Below, in pieces: positions 8,416 through 16,468 of a stretch of 49,334 bases of DNA. Made by a program: the position numbers and the translations under genes. Below the pieces are notes generated by a model. The model ran no database searches. It was not told where the DNA came from and saw only the letters and a list, made by a program, of their open reading frames with translations. The stretch comes from CAADGL01 sp964643885 (lineage in GTDB: Bacteria > Planctomycetota > Phycisphaerae > UBA1845 > Fen-1342). Each line of letters begins with the position of its first letter. Within the stretch, counting starts at the first letter, position 1. The DNA is taken from contig CAZXUI010000028.1 in assembly GCA_964643885.1 (NCBI GenBank), forward strand, positions 1 through 49,334. Reading direction: 5' to 3'.

Positions 8416-8589
8416 ATGAAGTCGATTCTGAATCGCGCGAAGTCGTTCCTGGTCAATGAGGATGGTCCGACTGCGACCGAGTACGCGGTGATGCTCGCAC
8501 TGATCATCGTCGTCTCGATTGGCATTCTGACCACGCTGGGTCAGAGCATCCAGACGAAGTTCACTGAAGTGAACACCGCCGTCCAGTAG
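8416..8589 (+). CDS. flp: Flp family type IVb pilin
   Basis: Predicted 57-aa major pilin of the Tad pilus, found by reading the frame directly. A 17-residue basic leader ends in NEDG. The mature part starts PTATEYAVMLALIIVVS, with the Flp hallmark Glu at +5 and Tyr at +6 after the Gly-1 cleavage site, followed by a hydrophobic helix and a short polar tail. The prepilin peptidase is encoded 282 bp downstream. AGAAAGG sits 7 nt before the ATG. Length and architecture are normal for Flp pilins. A hairpin after the stop may let the pilin be expressed above the assembly genes. Confidence 0.93.
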   Translation: MKSILNRAKSFLVNEDGPTATEYAVMLALIIVVSIGILTTLGQSIQTKFTEVNTAVQ

Positions 8590-8610
8590 TCGTCGGCGCA
8601 GGACTGGCAG

Positions 8611-8629
8611 CGCGAGCCTTGCGCTCGCG
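8611..8629 (+). terminator. Candidate hairpin (attenuator) after flp
   Basis: A 7-bp stem (CGCGAGC/GCTCGCG) with loop CTTGC lies 22 bp after the flp stop and is followed by a short T-containing run (GTCTTTC). It could partly terminate transcription after the pilin gene. The run of T is short, so the call is tentative. Confidence 0.4.
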
Positions 8630-8871
8630 GCGTCTTTCAGGACACAGCGGCGGCGGGTCTGTGATGTCGGCGACACGTCGATGCAATCACAGTCCGCCGC
8701 CGCTCGCCTTGCTCGCCCGGGTCGGTGAAGTAACCGATGTAAAAAGGGACCGACCGGACGGAGAGCGGGACGTTCCCACAGCGGCGTATTCGGCGGCGCG
8801 GGAGCCGCGCGGAGCGTCGCGGCGGGCGAGTCCGGCGGAGCGTGCGGGCGCGAGAATCGGTCGGAGCGGAG

Positions 8872-9426
8872 ATGCAGGTGGGCTATTGGGAACTTACGCT
8901 GGCGCTGCTGATTCCGGCGATCCTCTACGCATCCTGGGTGGATTACGCGGAGCGGCGCGTTCCGAACTGGCTGAACGCGGCGATTGCGCTGGTGGGATTG
9001 ATCGCGCAGGCTTCGTTTGCGGGCTGGGAGGGCGTGTTCGTCGGGCTGCTGGGGCTGGCCGTGGGGTTCGCGGTGCTGATCGTTCCGTGGCTGATGCACG
9101 GGATGGGCGCGGGCGATGTGAAACTGATGATGGCGATCGGCTGCTGGCTGGGCCCGTGGCTGACGCTGCTGAGCTTCGCGGTGGGCGGAGTGATCGGCGG
9201 CGTGGCGGCGGTGGTGATGATCGTGTCGACCGGCCGGGCCGTTCACGCGTACACCAACCTCCAGACCATTTACACGAAACTTCGTCGGTGGGACACGGCG
9301 TTCGGTGAGTTCGGCGGGGCGCGCAGCTTCGGCGACACGAGCCAGCTTCTTCCGTACGGCGTGCCGCTGACGGCGGGCACGATCGGGGTGCTGTTGACCT
9401 ACTACTTCGGAGGGTGGCTGTCGTGA
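8872..9426 (+). CDS. tadV: Prepilin peptidase of the Tad locus (A24 family)
   Basis: Predicted 184-aa membrane aspartyl peptidase that would cleave Flp and TadE-like prepilins after Gly. Both catalytic Asp regions are visible: DYAERRVPNWL near residue 23, and GMGAGDVKLMMAIG near 80. There are about five hydrophobic segments. It lacks the N-terminal methylase domain of PilD, as usual for TadV/CpaA. The ATG at 8872 follows GGAGCGGAG; a start 10 codons upstream adds only polar residues. The stop overlaps the GTG of tadE, so the two are probably translationally coupled. Confidence 0.9.
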   Translation: MQVGYWELTLALLIPAILYASWVDYAERRVPNWLNAAIALVGLIAQASFAGWEGVFVGLLGLAVGFAVLIVPWLMHGMGAGDVKLMMAIGCWLGPWLTLLSFAVGGVIGGVAAVVMIVSTGRAVHAYTNLQTIYTKLRRWDTAFGEFGGARSFGDTSQLLPYGVPLTAGTIGVLLTYYFGGWLS

Positions 9427-9824
9427 GACTCTTTAGGGGAAAGAAGCAGCGTCGGGGAGCGGCGGCAGTCGAGATGGCACTGGTGATGCCGGTGCTCTTC
9501 CTGATGGTGTTCGGCATCATCGAGTTCGGCTGGATGATGAGCGTGCAGAACACACTGGTGAACGCGGCCCGCGAGGGCGCCCGGCTCGGTGCGCTTCAGG
9601 GCTACGACGCGGCCGACATGCAGCAGCGGGTGGTCGAGTACCTGACGCCGATGGGCCTCCAGGACACGGTCTCGATGACCATCACCGAGGCGACCGAGGA
9701 GAACCCGCGCGTGGGCGTCGAGCTCACGGTGCCGCGCTCAGAAGTCTCTCTTCTGGGCAACTTCTTCGGCTTCGACTCCGGCACGATGAACGCACGCTGC
9801 TGGATGCGCAAAGAGGGAATGTAA
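9423..9824 (+). CDS. tadE: TadE-like pseudopilin
   Basis: Predicted 133-aa minor pseudopilin of the Tad system. A short basic leader ending RRG is followed by AAAVEMALVMPVLFLMVFG, the TadE-like hydrophobic helix with Glu at +5, then a small periplasmic domain. The GTG at 9423 overlaps the tadV stop (GTGA) and has GGAGGG 8 nt upstream; another GTG three codons earlier is possible but badly spaced. It ends with CWMRKEGM. TadE-like proteins help pilin maturation and assembly at the inner membrane. Confidence 0.85.
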   Translation: MRLFRGKKQRRGAAAVEMALVMPVLFLMVFGIIEFGWMMSVQNTLVNAAREGARLGALQGYDAADMQQRVVEYLTPMGLQDTVSMTITEATEENPRVGVELTVPRSEVSLLGNFFGFDSGTMNARCWMRKEGM

Positions 9825-10142
9825 CGGGGCCGGGACCTGCCCGGCGGGCCAGCGATCGGCCGAGCGCGGTGAGGGCCGCCGGACCGGCAGCCTCACGCGC
9901 GAGGCCGGCAGGGCCGTCGCGCTCGGGGCTCGGCGGTTCGGCGCCATGCCGCGCTCATGCGGCTCCGCACAGCCAGCGGTGAAGGGGACCGACGGCCAGG
10001 TGCGAGGGAAAGTGGCGTGAACGGATACGGACGGTACTCGGCAACGCCGCGCGGCGGCGCGCAGGACAAAAGGGCGAACTCGGCCGGTGCGAGACCGGCG
10101 ACCGGAGGATCGCCCGGGGCCAGTTTTGTGGGAATCGGAGCC
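9825..10142. other. Intergenic spacer between tadE and cpaB
   Basis: 318 bp, very GC-rich, with several short inverted repeats but no gene I can support. The cpaB frame is open through part of it, yet that part lacks a signal-like sequence or family similarity. No promoter was recognised. Confidence 0.5.
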
Positions 10143-11234
10143 ATGAATCCCAAAGCACTCATTCCGCTCATTCTTGGACTCGGCATCGCCGGCCTGGCCG
10201 GCAAACTGGGTCTGGACAGCATCCGCAACGCTCGGGCCGACAGCGGCGAGAAGGTCGCCGTCTGGGCCGCCGCGGTCGACATTCCGCGCGGGACAGCGAT
10301 CAACGAGGCGATGCTCAAACAGGTGAACTTCCCTTCCACGGCCCTTCCGCAGGGCGCGATCAAGGACAAGAAGCTGCTGATCGGCCGGGTGCCGAAACTC
10401 GTGGCGCCGGCCGGCCTGCCGATCCTCTCCTCGATGCTCTCGCCCGAGGGCACGCCGCCCGGTGTCTTCGTTCCGCCGGGGCTGCGGGCCGTGGCCGTGA
10501 AGATCGACGAGAGCTCGGGCGTCGACAACCACCTCCAGCCGGGCGTGCGGGTGGACGTGGTGGGCTTCTTCCAGCAGCGGACGCGCGGCGCCAATGACAC
10601 GATCGCCCGCACGATTCTCGAGAACGTCGAGGTCGCGGCGGTGGGCGACCGTCTCAGCGTCGGCGGCACGCAGGAGCCCGCGGAAGACGATGCCAAGAAC
10701 AAGTCGCGCACGACGGCCCGCCCGCCGCGGGCGGTGACGCTGCTGGTCAAGCCGGACAACGTCCCGCTGCTGCACCTGGCCGAGCAGCGCGGCAAGATCA
10801 AACTGAGCATGCGCGGCGCGGCCGACAGCGAGGGGATGGATACGTCGGTCGCGCGGGTGTCCGACCGCGACATCCTCGGTCTGACGGGCGGCGCGAACGA
10901 AGAGCAGGGCCAGGAGGGCTGGCTTTCGAAGTTCGTGCAGAACCTCGTCCCGCCGGCCGGCGCCGATGCGGCCGCGGCCGGTCCGGTGATGCCGGAGATC
11001 AAGCCGGTCGAGAAGCCCAAGCCGGCCTGGACGATGCGGATTCTCAACGGCGAGCAGATCAAAGTGCTTGCCTGGACGACGATGACGTCGATGGAGCCGG
11101 TCGAGCTGAGCGCGACGGCTCCGAGCCTGTTCGAAGATACGCCGGCCGCGGTCCAGCCTCCTCCGCCGATCCCGGCGGAAACGCCGGAGCCGCTGCCGGT
11201 ACCCGAGCCCAAGCCAGAGGAGCGCCTCGAATGA
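10143..11234 (+). CDS. cpaB: Flp pilus assembly protein CpaB/RcpC
   Basis: Predicted 363-aa periplasmic or inner-membrane Tad protein. An N-terminal hydrophobic segment (LIPLILGLGIAGLAG) is followed by an SAF-type domain (VWAAAVDIPRGTAINEAMLK). Next comes the RcpC/CpaB core, with LRAVAVKIDESSGV, LQPGVRVDVVGFF and AVTLLVKPDNVPLLHLAEQ. The C-terminus is a Pro/Glu-rich tail. CpaB proteins are thought to work with the outer-membrane secretin. The ATG at 10143 is chosen because the hydrophobic segment follows at once and GGAG precedes it. The stop overlaps the cpaC start (ATGA). Confidence 0.9.
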   Translation: MNPKALIPLILGLGIAGLAGKLGLDSIRNARADSGEKVAVWAAAVDIPRGTAINEAMLKQVNFPSTALPQGAIKDKKLLIGRVPKLVAPAGLPILSSMLSPEGTPPGVFVPPGLRAVAVKIDESSGVDNHLQPGVRVDVVGFFQQRTRGANDTIARTILENVEVAAVGDRLSVGGTQEPAEDDAKNKSRTTARPPRAVTLLVKPDNVPLLHLAEQRGKIKLSMRGAADSEGMDTSVARVSDRDILGLTGGANEEQGQEGWLSKFVQNLVPPAGADAAAAGPVMPEIKPVEKPKPAWTMRILNGEQIKVLAWTTMTSMEPVELSATAPSLFEDTPAAVQPPPPIPAETPEPLPVPEPKPEERLE

Positions 11235-12811
11235 ACTCGACCATGCGGAACCAGGATTCTCGCATTCGCCGCACAGTGATTGCGGCCGCGGTCGGATTGC
11301 TGACGGTCGCGTGGCCGGTGCAGACCGGATTCGCGCAGGAGCAGTCCCCAGCGGGCGGCGGACAGCCCGCGCAGACGGAGCCGGTGACGTTCAAGGTCAG
11401 CAGTGTGACCGGGGACGGAGAACTGATCCGCGTGCCGGTGAACAAGTCGGTGATGGTGGACTTCAACATGCCCGTGCGCGAGGCGCGGCTGGCGAAGGCG
11501 GATATCGCCGAGGTGACGGCGACCAGCCCGCAGCAGTTGCTGGTGACGGGCAAGGCGTTCGGCACGACGCAGCTCATCGTGCTGCTCAACGAGCACGAGC
11601 AGCGGGTCTTCGACCTGTCGGTCGAGCTGGAGCTGGAGCTGCTCGAGGCGGCCATCCGCACGGCGATCCCGCGGGCGCGGGTGAAGGCCTACGCGCTGAT
11701 GAACTCGGTCGTGCTGTCGGGCAGCGTTCCGGATGCGGACTCGGCCCGGCGGGCGATGGAGATCGCCGGCGTATTCAGCCCGCAGGTGATGAACCAGATG
11801 CGGGTGGCGGGCACGCAGCAGGTGCTGCTGCGCTGCACGGTGGCGGAGCTGAATCGCCGTGCTGTGCGTCAGCTCGGCTTCAACGGCTGGCTGGGCGGAG
11901 ACGATTTCCGCGACATGTTCCTGGTGAACAACCTGGACCAGATCAACCCCTCGAACATCGGGGCCCCACAGGCGGCGCCGTTCAGCGGGACGGCCGCGGT
12001 GCCGTTCGTCGCGGGCGAGGACGGGATTCCGATCCAGGGCCGGACGACGCTGAGCTTCGGCTTCCCGCGGGTGCAGATGCAGATTTTCGTGCAGGCCCTG
12101 CGCGAGAACGCGCTGCTGCGCGTGCTGGCGGAGCCGAACCTGGTGGCGATCAACGGGCAGGAGGCGAGCTTCCTGGCCGGCGGCGAGTTCCCCGTGCCGA
12201 TTCCCAGCGACGACGGCATCGGGATCGAGTATCGCGAGTTCGGCGTGAAACTGCGTTTTACGCCGGCCGTTGTGAACGAAAACCTGATCCGGCTGAAGGT
12301 TGCGCCCGAGGTCAGCGAGCCGGACTTCACGACCGCCGTGACCGTGCTGGGAACGACGGTCCCGGGCCTGGCGCAGCGGCGGGCTGAGACGGTCGTCGAG
12401 CTGGGCAACGGCCAGACGTTCGCCATCGGCGGATTGCTCAGCGAGCGGACGCGGGCCGTCAGCCGGGCGGTGCCGGGACTGGGCGAGATTCCGGTGCTCG
12501 GAGCCCTGTTTCGCAGCGTCGACTTCCAGAGCGACGAGTCGGAGCTGGTGATTCTGGTGACGCCGGAGCTGGTGGAACCGGTGGCGCCGGGGCAGATCAC
12601 GTACGTGCCCGGGGCGACCTACACCGAACCGAACGACTTCGAGCTGTTCATGCTCGGACTGGTCGAAGGCGAGAAATCACGCACGTCGCCGACGCTGGAG
12701 CCACGCGTGAACTACACGTGGCCGGTGAAGACGGAGGAGCTCTACGGGCCGGAGACGGCGCTGAAGCTCCGCGGGCCGCTGGGTCCGACCGGGCGTGAGG
12801 AAGGAATGTAA
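11231..12811 (+). CDS. cpaC: Secretin CpaC/RcpA of the Tad pilus
   Basis: Predicted 526-aa outer-membrane secretin through which the Flp pilus would exit. A signal peptide (about residues 10-33, ending GFAQ) is followed by the pilus-formation N-terminal domain (ELIRVPVNKSVMVDF). A BON-like segment comes next (VKAYALMNSVVLSGSVPD). The secretin core runs about 285-460, with VLAEPNLVAINGQEASFLAG, YREFGVKLRFTPAVV and ETVVELGNGQTFAIGGLL. The tail after about 470 is longer than in short RcpA proteins. Translation is coupled to cpaB by a 4-bp overlap. Confidence 0.93.
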   Translation: MNSTMRNQDSRIRRTVIAAAVGLLTVAWPVQTGFAQEQSPAGGGQPAQTEPVTFKVSSVTGDGELIRVPVNKSVMVDFNMPVREARLAKADIAEVTATSPQQLLVTGKAFGTTQLIVLLNEHEQRVFDLSVELELELLEAAIRTAIPRARVKAYALMNSVVLSGSVPDADSARRAMEIAGVFSPQVMNQMRVAGTQQVLLRCTVAELNRRAVRQLGFNGWLGGDDFRDMFLVNNLDQINPSNIGAPQAAPFSGTAAVPFVAGEDGIPIQGRTTLSFGFPRVQMQIFVQALRENALLRVLAEPNLVAINGQEASFLAGGEFPVPIPSDDGIGIEYREFGVKLRFTPAVVNENLIRLKVAPEVSEPDFTTAVTVLGTTVPGLAQRRAETVVELGNGQTFAIGGLLSERTRAVSRAVPGLGEIPVLGALFRSVDFQSDESELVILVTPELVEPVAPGQITYVPGATYTEPNDFELFMLGLVEGEKSRTSPTLEPRVNYTWPVKTEELYGPETALKLRGPLGPTGREEGM

Positions 12812-12931
12812 GCAACGCGGCGGGGCGACCCCGGCGCGTGTGATGAGACCATGGGCTCCGTCGTGGCGTCGGCCTCTGGCCGGCGCCGCACGGAGATCGT
12901 GGCGGGGGATGACGCAGTCGGAGGAGTGGTC

Positions 12932-14815
12932 ATGTGTGGAAAGAAGCTCGGTCTTGCGGGAGCGGAGGGGCGACCGATGCTGGGGGGTCGACCCGTGATG
13001 GAGATTCGGCAGCGGTACGGGGCGGCGCCCGGGCAGCGGCGGGCCGGGCGCGGAGACTGTGAAGCTGCGTCCGGTGCTGGCCGGGGCGGCCGTCGAACGC
13101 TGCGAGCGCGGCGGGGCGGCGTGGTCGTGCAGGTGGCGCTGTCGCTGACGTTCGTGATCGGCTTCGCAGCGCTGTCGATCGACGTGAGCTCGCTCTACGT
13201 GGCCAAGGCGGAGTTGCAGCGCAGCGCCGATGCGTCGGCGATGGCGGCGGCGAGCTTCCTGGTGAGTGGTGGGGGCGGGGCCGACGTCGAGCAGGATATG
13301 TTCGACGCAGCCAACGAGTTCGCCCTGCGCAACACGGTTCTGGGAACGAGCGCCGGGCTGGATTCGACGGCGGACCTGCAGCTCGGTCGGGCGGTGCTGA
13401 ATGAGTCGACCGGGCGGTTCGAGTTCTCGCCGGGGCTTGAGCCGTATGACTCGGTGGAGGTGACGGTGCGGCGAGCGGAGGGCAGTGCGGGCGGGCCCGT
13501 GAGGCTGGGCTTCGCACGGCTCTTCGGCCAGGGAGAGCGAGACCTGGAGGCGCGGGCCGTGGCGATGCTCGTGCCGCGGGACATCGCGGTCGTGATCGAC
13601 ATCTCCGGCTCGATGACGTACGACAGCCAGCTCCGCTACTACAACCGGGACGACGGCGGCTATCCCAACACGCGCGACGTGTGGGCGGCCCTGGACGGGC
13701 CGGAGCCGCAGCGCCCCTACGTGCCCGGCCCGGAATGGGAAACCGAGTATGCGGGCGACAGCGGGCCGGCGATCGGCGTGATGAGCCAGTGGGGCGATGC
13801 GCTCGTGCCGGGGTCGTATGACCCGGCCAGCGACGCGGGGCTGTGGTATCTGCGCAAGGGTAGCACGACCAGCAATTCGGCCATCGCCAGCTCGCTGACC
13901 TCGCGCGGCTACAACGCCAGCGAGCGGAGCGTGCTGATGAGCGGCGTGCGCGACAGCAACAGCACGCACTGGCGGAACCGCTGCGGCGTGATTCTGGGGC
14001 TGGCGAGCTGGCGCAGCGGCATCGCCGGGGGCTTTGCCGGCGGCGACGGCGACGCGTACGTCGAAAGCGGCGAAGTGACCTGGATCGCGTACCCCGAACA
14101 CCGCGTCAACTGGTACTGGACCAACTACATCGACTGGGTCCAGGGCGGGACGACGAACTCGGCGTTCCGGTACCGCTATGGGCTGAAGACGTACGTCGAC
14201 TTCCTGCTGGACAGCAAACGGCAGGCCAACCAGACCGCCCTGGTCGGAACGCCCGAGCTGCCGATCCGGCCGGTGCAGGACGCCGTGCAGACGATGATCG
14301 ACACGATCAACGAGAACGACGCGCTGGACCACATGAGCCTGCACGTGTTCGCCACGACGGCCGTGGACGAGGTCGGGCTGACCGATAACCTTCAGCAGGT
14401 TGCGGACGTTCTCTATCAGCGGCAGGCCGCGCATTACAACGGCACGACCAACATCGGCGGCGGACTGGATCTGGCCATCAACGAGCTGAAAAGCTCGCGG
14501 GCCAGGCCGAATGCGAGGAAGTACATCGTGCTGATGTCGGACGGCGTGCCGAACGTCGGCGAGAACGGCGCCACTGGTGACTCGGCCGGCCGGGCCTGGG
14601 CCCTGGCACAGGCGGAGCGGGCGGCCGACGAGGGCTTCACGATCATGTGCGTGAGCGTCGGCTACGGCGTGGACCGGGCGCTGATGCAGGAGATCGCCGC
14701 GATCGGCAAGGGCACGGAGTTCTACGCGGCCGGCAATCCGGAGGAGTACACGGAAGAGCTCCGGTTGATCTTCCAGACGCTGGGCGGCAAGCGGCCCGTG
14801 GCGCTGATCGAGTAG
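12932..14815 (+). CDS. tadG: TadG-like pilus assembly protein with von Willebrand factor A domain
   Basis: Predicted 627-aa membrane-anchored protein. After a basic N-terminus comes the TadE/G-like helix (GGVVVQVALSLTFVIGF) and ALSIDVSSLYVAKAELQRSA, typical of TadG. A vWA domain begins near residue 217, with the MIDAS motif DISGSM at 223-228. It is split by a long Trp/Tyr-rich insertion (about 235-430). It resumes with the MIDAS Thr near GTTNIGGGLDLAI and with IVLMSDGVPNVG. The C-terminus reads GKRPVALIE. The ATG at 12932 follows GGAGGAG by 5 nt. The large insert is unusual and could carry an adhesive or ligand role, but that is inference. Confidence 0.82.
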   Translation: MCGKKLGLAGAEGRPMLGGRPVMEIRQRYGAAPGQRRAGRGDCEAASGAGRGGRRTLRARRGGVVVQVALSLTFVIGFAALSIDVSSLYVAKAELQRSADASAMAAASFLVSGGGGADVEQDMFDAANEFALRNTVLGTSAGLDSTADLQLGRAVLNESTGRFEFSPGLEPYDSVEVTVRRAEGSAGGPVRLGFARLFGQGERDLEARAVAMLVPRDIAVVIDISGSMTYDSQLRYYNRDDGGYPNTRDVWAALDGPEPQRPYVPGPEWETEYAGDSGPAIGVMSQWGDALVPGSYDPASDAGLWYLRKGSTTSNSAIASSLTSRGYNASERSVLMSGVRDSNSTHWRNRCGVILGLASWRSGIAGGFAGGDGDAYVESGEVTWIAYPEHRVNWYWTNYIDWVQGGTTNSAFRYRYGLKTYVDFLLDSKRQANQTALVGTPELPIRPVQDAVQTMIDTINENDALDHMSLHVFATTAVDEVGLTDNLQQVADVLYQRQAAHYNGTTNIGGGLDLAINELKSSRARPNARKYIVLMSDGVPNVGENGATGDSAGRAWALAQAERAADEGFTIMCVSVGYGVDRALMQEIAAIGKGTEFYAAGNPEEYTEELRLIFQTLGGKRPVALIE

Positions 14816-15110
14816 TCGGGCAGCGCGCGAGTTGCGCGGTGCGAGATCCAGAGCGGGCGGTGCTGCTGAGAGCTTGGGCTCGCGGGCAGCGCCGCTCGCC
14901 TGACGTATGGGGCCGGGCGCAGGAAACGCGCTGCGGCGGGCCTGGGGCGAGTCGGTCGGCCGGGCGGCCGGGGCGGCAGCGTTTGCCGCCGCGGCGGATC
15001 GTTTTGCAGACTTGACTCGGCGGAGGCTTTGCGGGCGATGAGACGAGCCCACGGTGCCGGCACGAACGGCCGGTCGCCGTCCAGCAGCAACGTGAAGGAC
15101 ACACACAGCC

Positions 15111-16349
15111 GTGAGCCGCAGCATTCGGGTCATCATCGTTAACACCGATGAGGAGGTCGCGCCCGACTTGCGCGCTGTACTGCTCAGCGCGGAGGGCGTG
15201 AAGATCGTGGCCGAGCTCGACGAGCCGGCCCTGCTTTCGCAGGCCCTGTCGCAATTCCCGGCGGAGATTCTGCTCGTTCATCTCGACCCGAACCCGGCCG
15301 GCATGATGGACGTGATCGCGCCGCTGATCCAGCAGTACAAAGAGCGGATCGCCGCGATCGCGATGACCGAGGACCGTGACGCGGAACTGGTCATGCGGGC
15401 GATGCGGGCGGGCATGCGCGAGTTTCTCTGGAAGCCGTTTCCGCCGGAGCAGCTCGCCGAGACGGTGACGCGCATCGCCGCGTCGGGCGGGGCGACGGCG
15501 GCCCACCAGGGGCGGCTGATCGCGACCGTGGGGACGTGCGGCGGCGTCGGGGCGACGAGCCTGGCGACGAACCTGGCCGTCGAGCTGGCGCAGCTCGAAG
15601 AGTGGAAGTCCGCCAACGGCACGCCGCATCTGCCGCGCGTGGCCGTCGTGGACCTGGATTTCCGTTTCGGACAGGTGGCGATGCAGCTCGACGCGCAGCC
15701 GACCTACACGATCGCCGAGCTCTGCGAGTCTCCCGAGCAGATCGACCCTCAGATGATCGAGCGGGCCATGTGGAAACACCCGACGGGCGTGCACGTGCTG
15801 GCCCGGCCGGCGGACTTTGCGCAGGCGGAGTCGATCAGCGCCGGCCAGGCGGCCAGCGCGCTGGCGAGCCTCCAGGAGCACTTCGACTTCGTCGTGGCCG
15901 ATCTGCCGGCACGGTTCGATCCGACGGCGCGGGCGGTCTTCGACATGTCCGATTCGCTGCTGCTGGTGCTTCAGCTCCTCGTGCCGCCGGTGCGGAACAC
16001 GGACCGGATGCTTCAGGAGCTGGCCCGCTCGGGCTACGCGCTGGAGCGTGTGCGGCTGGTGTGCAACCGGGCGACGCGCGACACGGGCTACCTCGAGCAG
16101 GCGGACGTCGAAGCGACGCTGAAGCGCAAGCTCGATTTTCTCGTGCCGGACGAATGGAAGCTGGCCAGCGCGGCCGTGAACATGGGCGCGCCGCTGGCGA
16201 ACTACAGTCCGAAATCGCGTCTGCGGGCGGCGTATCGCCAGATCGCGTTGGATCTGGGCGTGGGCTCGCAGGCGGCCAAGGAGAGCGAGGCGGCGGCCGG
16301 CGAGGCGCCGAAGAAGCGGCGGTTCTCGTTCTTCGCCGCGTCGAGTTGA
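15111..16349 (+). CDS. cpaE: CpaE/TadZ-like ATPase with N-terminal receiver-like domain
   Basis: Predicted 412-aa protein that would localise the Tad apparatus. Residues 1-125 form a receiver-like domain (IRVIIVNTDEEV, FLWKPFPPEQLAE); the usual acidic pair is partly replaced. Residues from about 133 are a MinD/ParA-type ATPase. Its P-loop reads GTCGGVGATSLATN, lacking both the signature Lys and the usual P-loop Lys of the KGGxGKT motif. VVDLDFRFG and DFVVADLPARFDPT are the Walker B-like strands. TadZ proteins are known to be atypical here. GTG start; GAAGGA lies about 11 nt upstream. The next gene is cpaF, after an octamer repeat tract. Confidence 0.88.
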   Translation: MSRSIRVIIVNTDEEVAPDLRAVLLSAEGVKIVAELDEPALLSQALSQFPAEILLVHLDPNPAGMMDVIAPLIQQYKERIAAIAMTEDRDAELVMRAMRAGMREFLWKPFPPEQLAETVTRIAASGGATAAHQGRLIATVGTCGGVGATSLATNLAVELAQLEEWKSANGTPHLPRVAVVDLDFRFGQVAMQLDAQPTYTIAELCESPEQIDPQMIERAMWKHPTGVHVLARPADFAQAESISAGQAASALASLQEHFDFVVADLPARFDPTARAVFDMSDSLLLVLQLLVPPVRNTDRMLQELARSGYALERVRLVCNRATRDTGYLEQADVEATLKRKLDFLVPDEWKLASAAVNMGAPLANYSPKSRLRAAYRQIALDLGVGSQAAKESEAAAGEAPKKRRFSFFAASS

Positions 16350-16360
16350 GGAGGCGATGG

Positions 16361-16416
16361 AGGGATTGAGGGACTAAGGGATTGAGGGATTTAGGGATTC
16401 AGGGATTCAGGGATTG
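16361..16416. repeat. 8-bp tandem repeat (AGGGATTN)7 between cpaE and cpaF
   Basis: Seven perfect-register octamers starting at 16361, 16369, 16377, 16385, 16393, 16401 and 16409. They read AGGGATTG, AGGGACTA, AGGGATTG, AGGGATTT, AGGGATTC, AGGGATTC and AGGGATTG. Variation falls mainly at position 8. The tract lies 11 bp after the cpaE stop and ends 52 bp before cpaF. Confidence 0.92.
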
Positions 16417-16468
16417 AGGGGGGCAGGCGGGCAGCCTGCCGCAAAGCGACGGTTGCGGAGAGTCTGAC

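Noticed and set aside
12677..15145. An 822-codon minus-strand frame across the TadG-like gene
   Set aside because: Antisense to a gene with vWA and TadG motifs, low-complexity composition, no domain.
16361..16416. Possible CRISPR array
   Set aside because: The repeats are 8 bp and directly adjacent with no spacers, and no cas gene is present.
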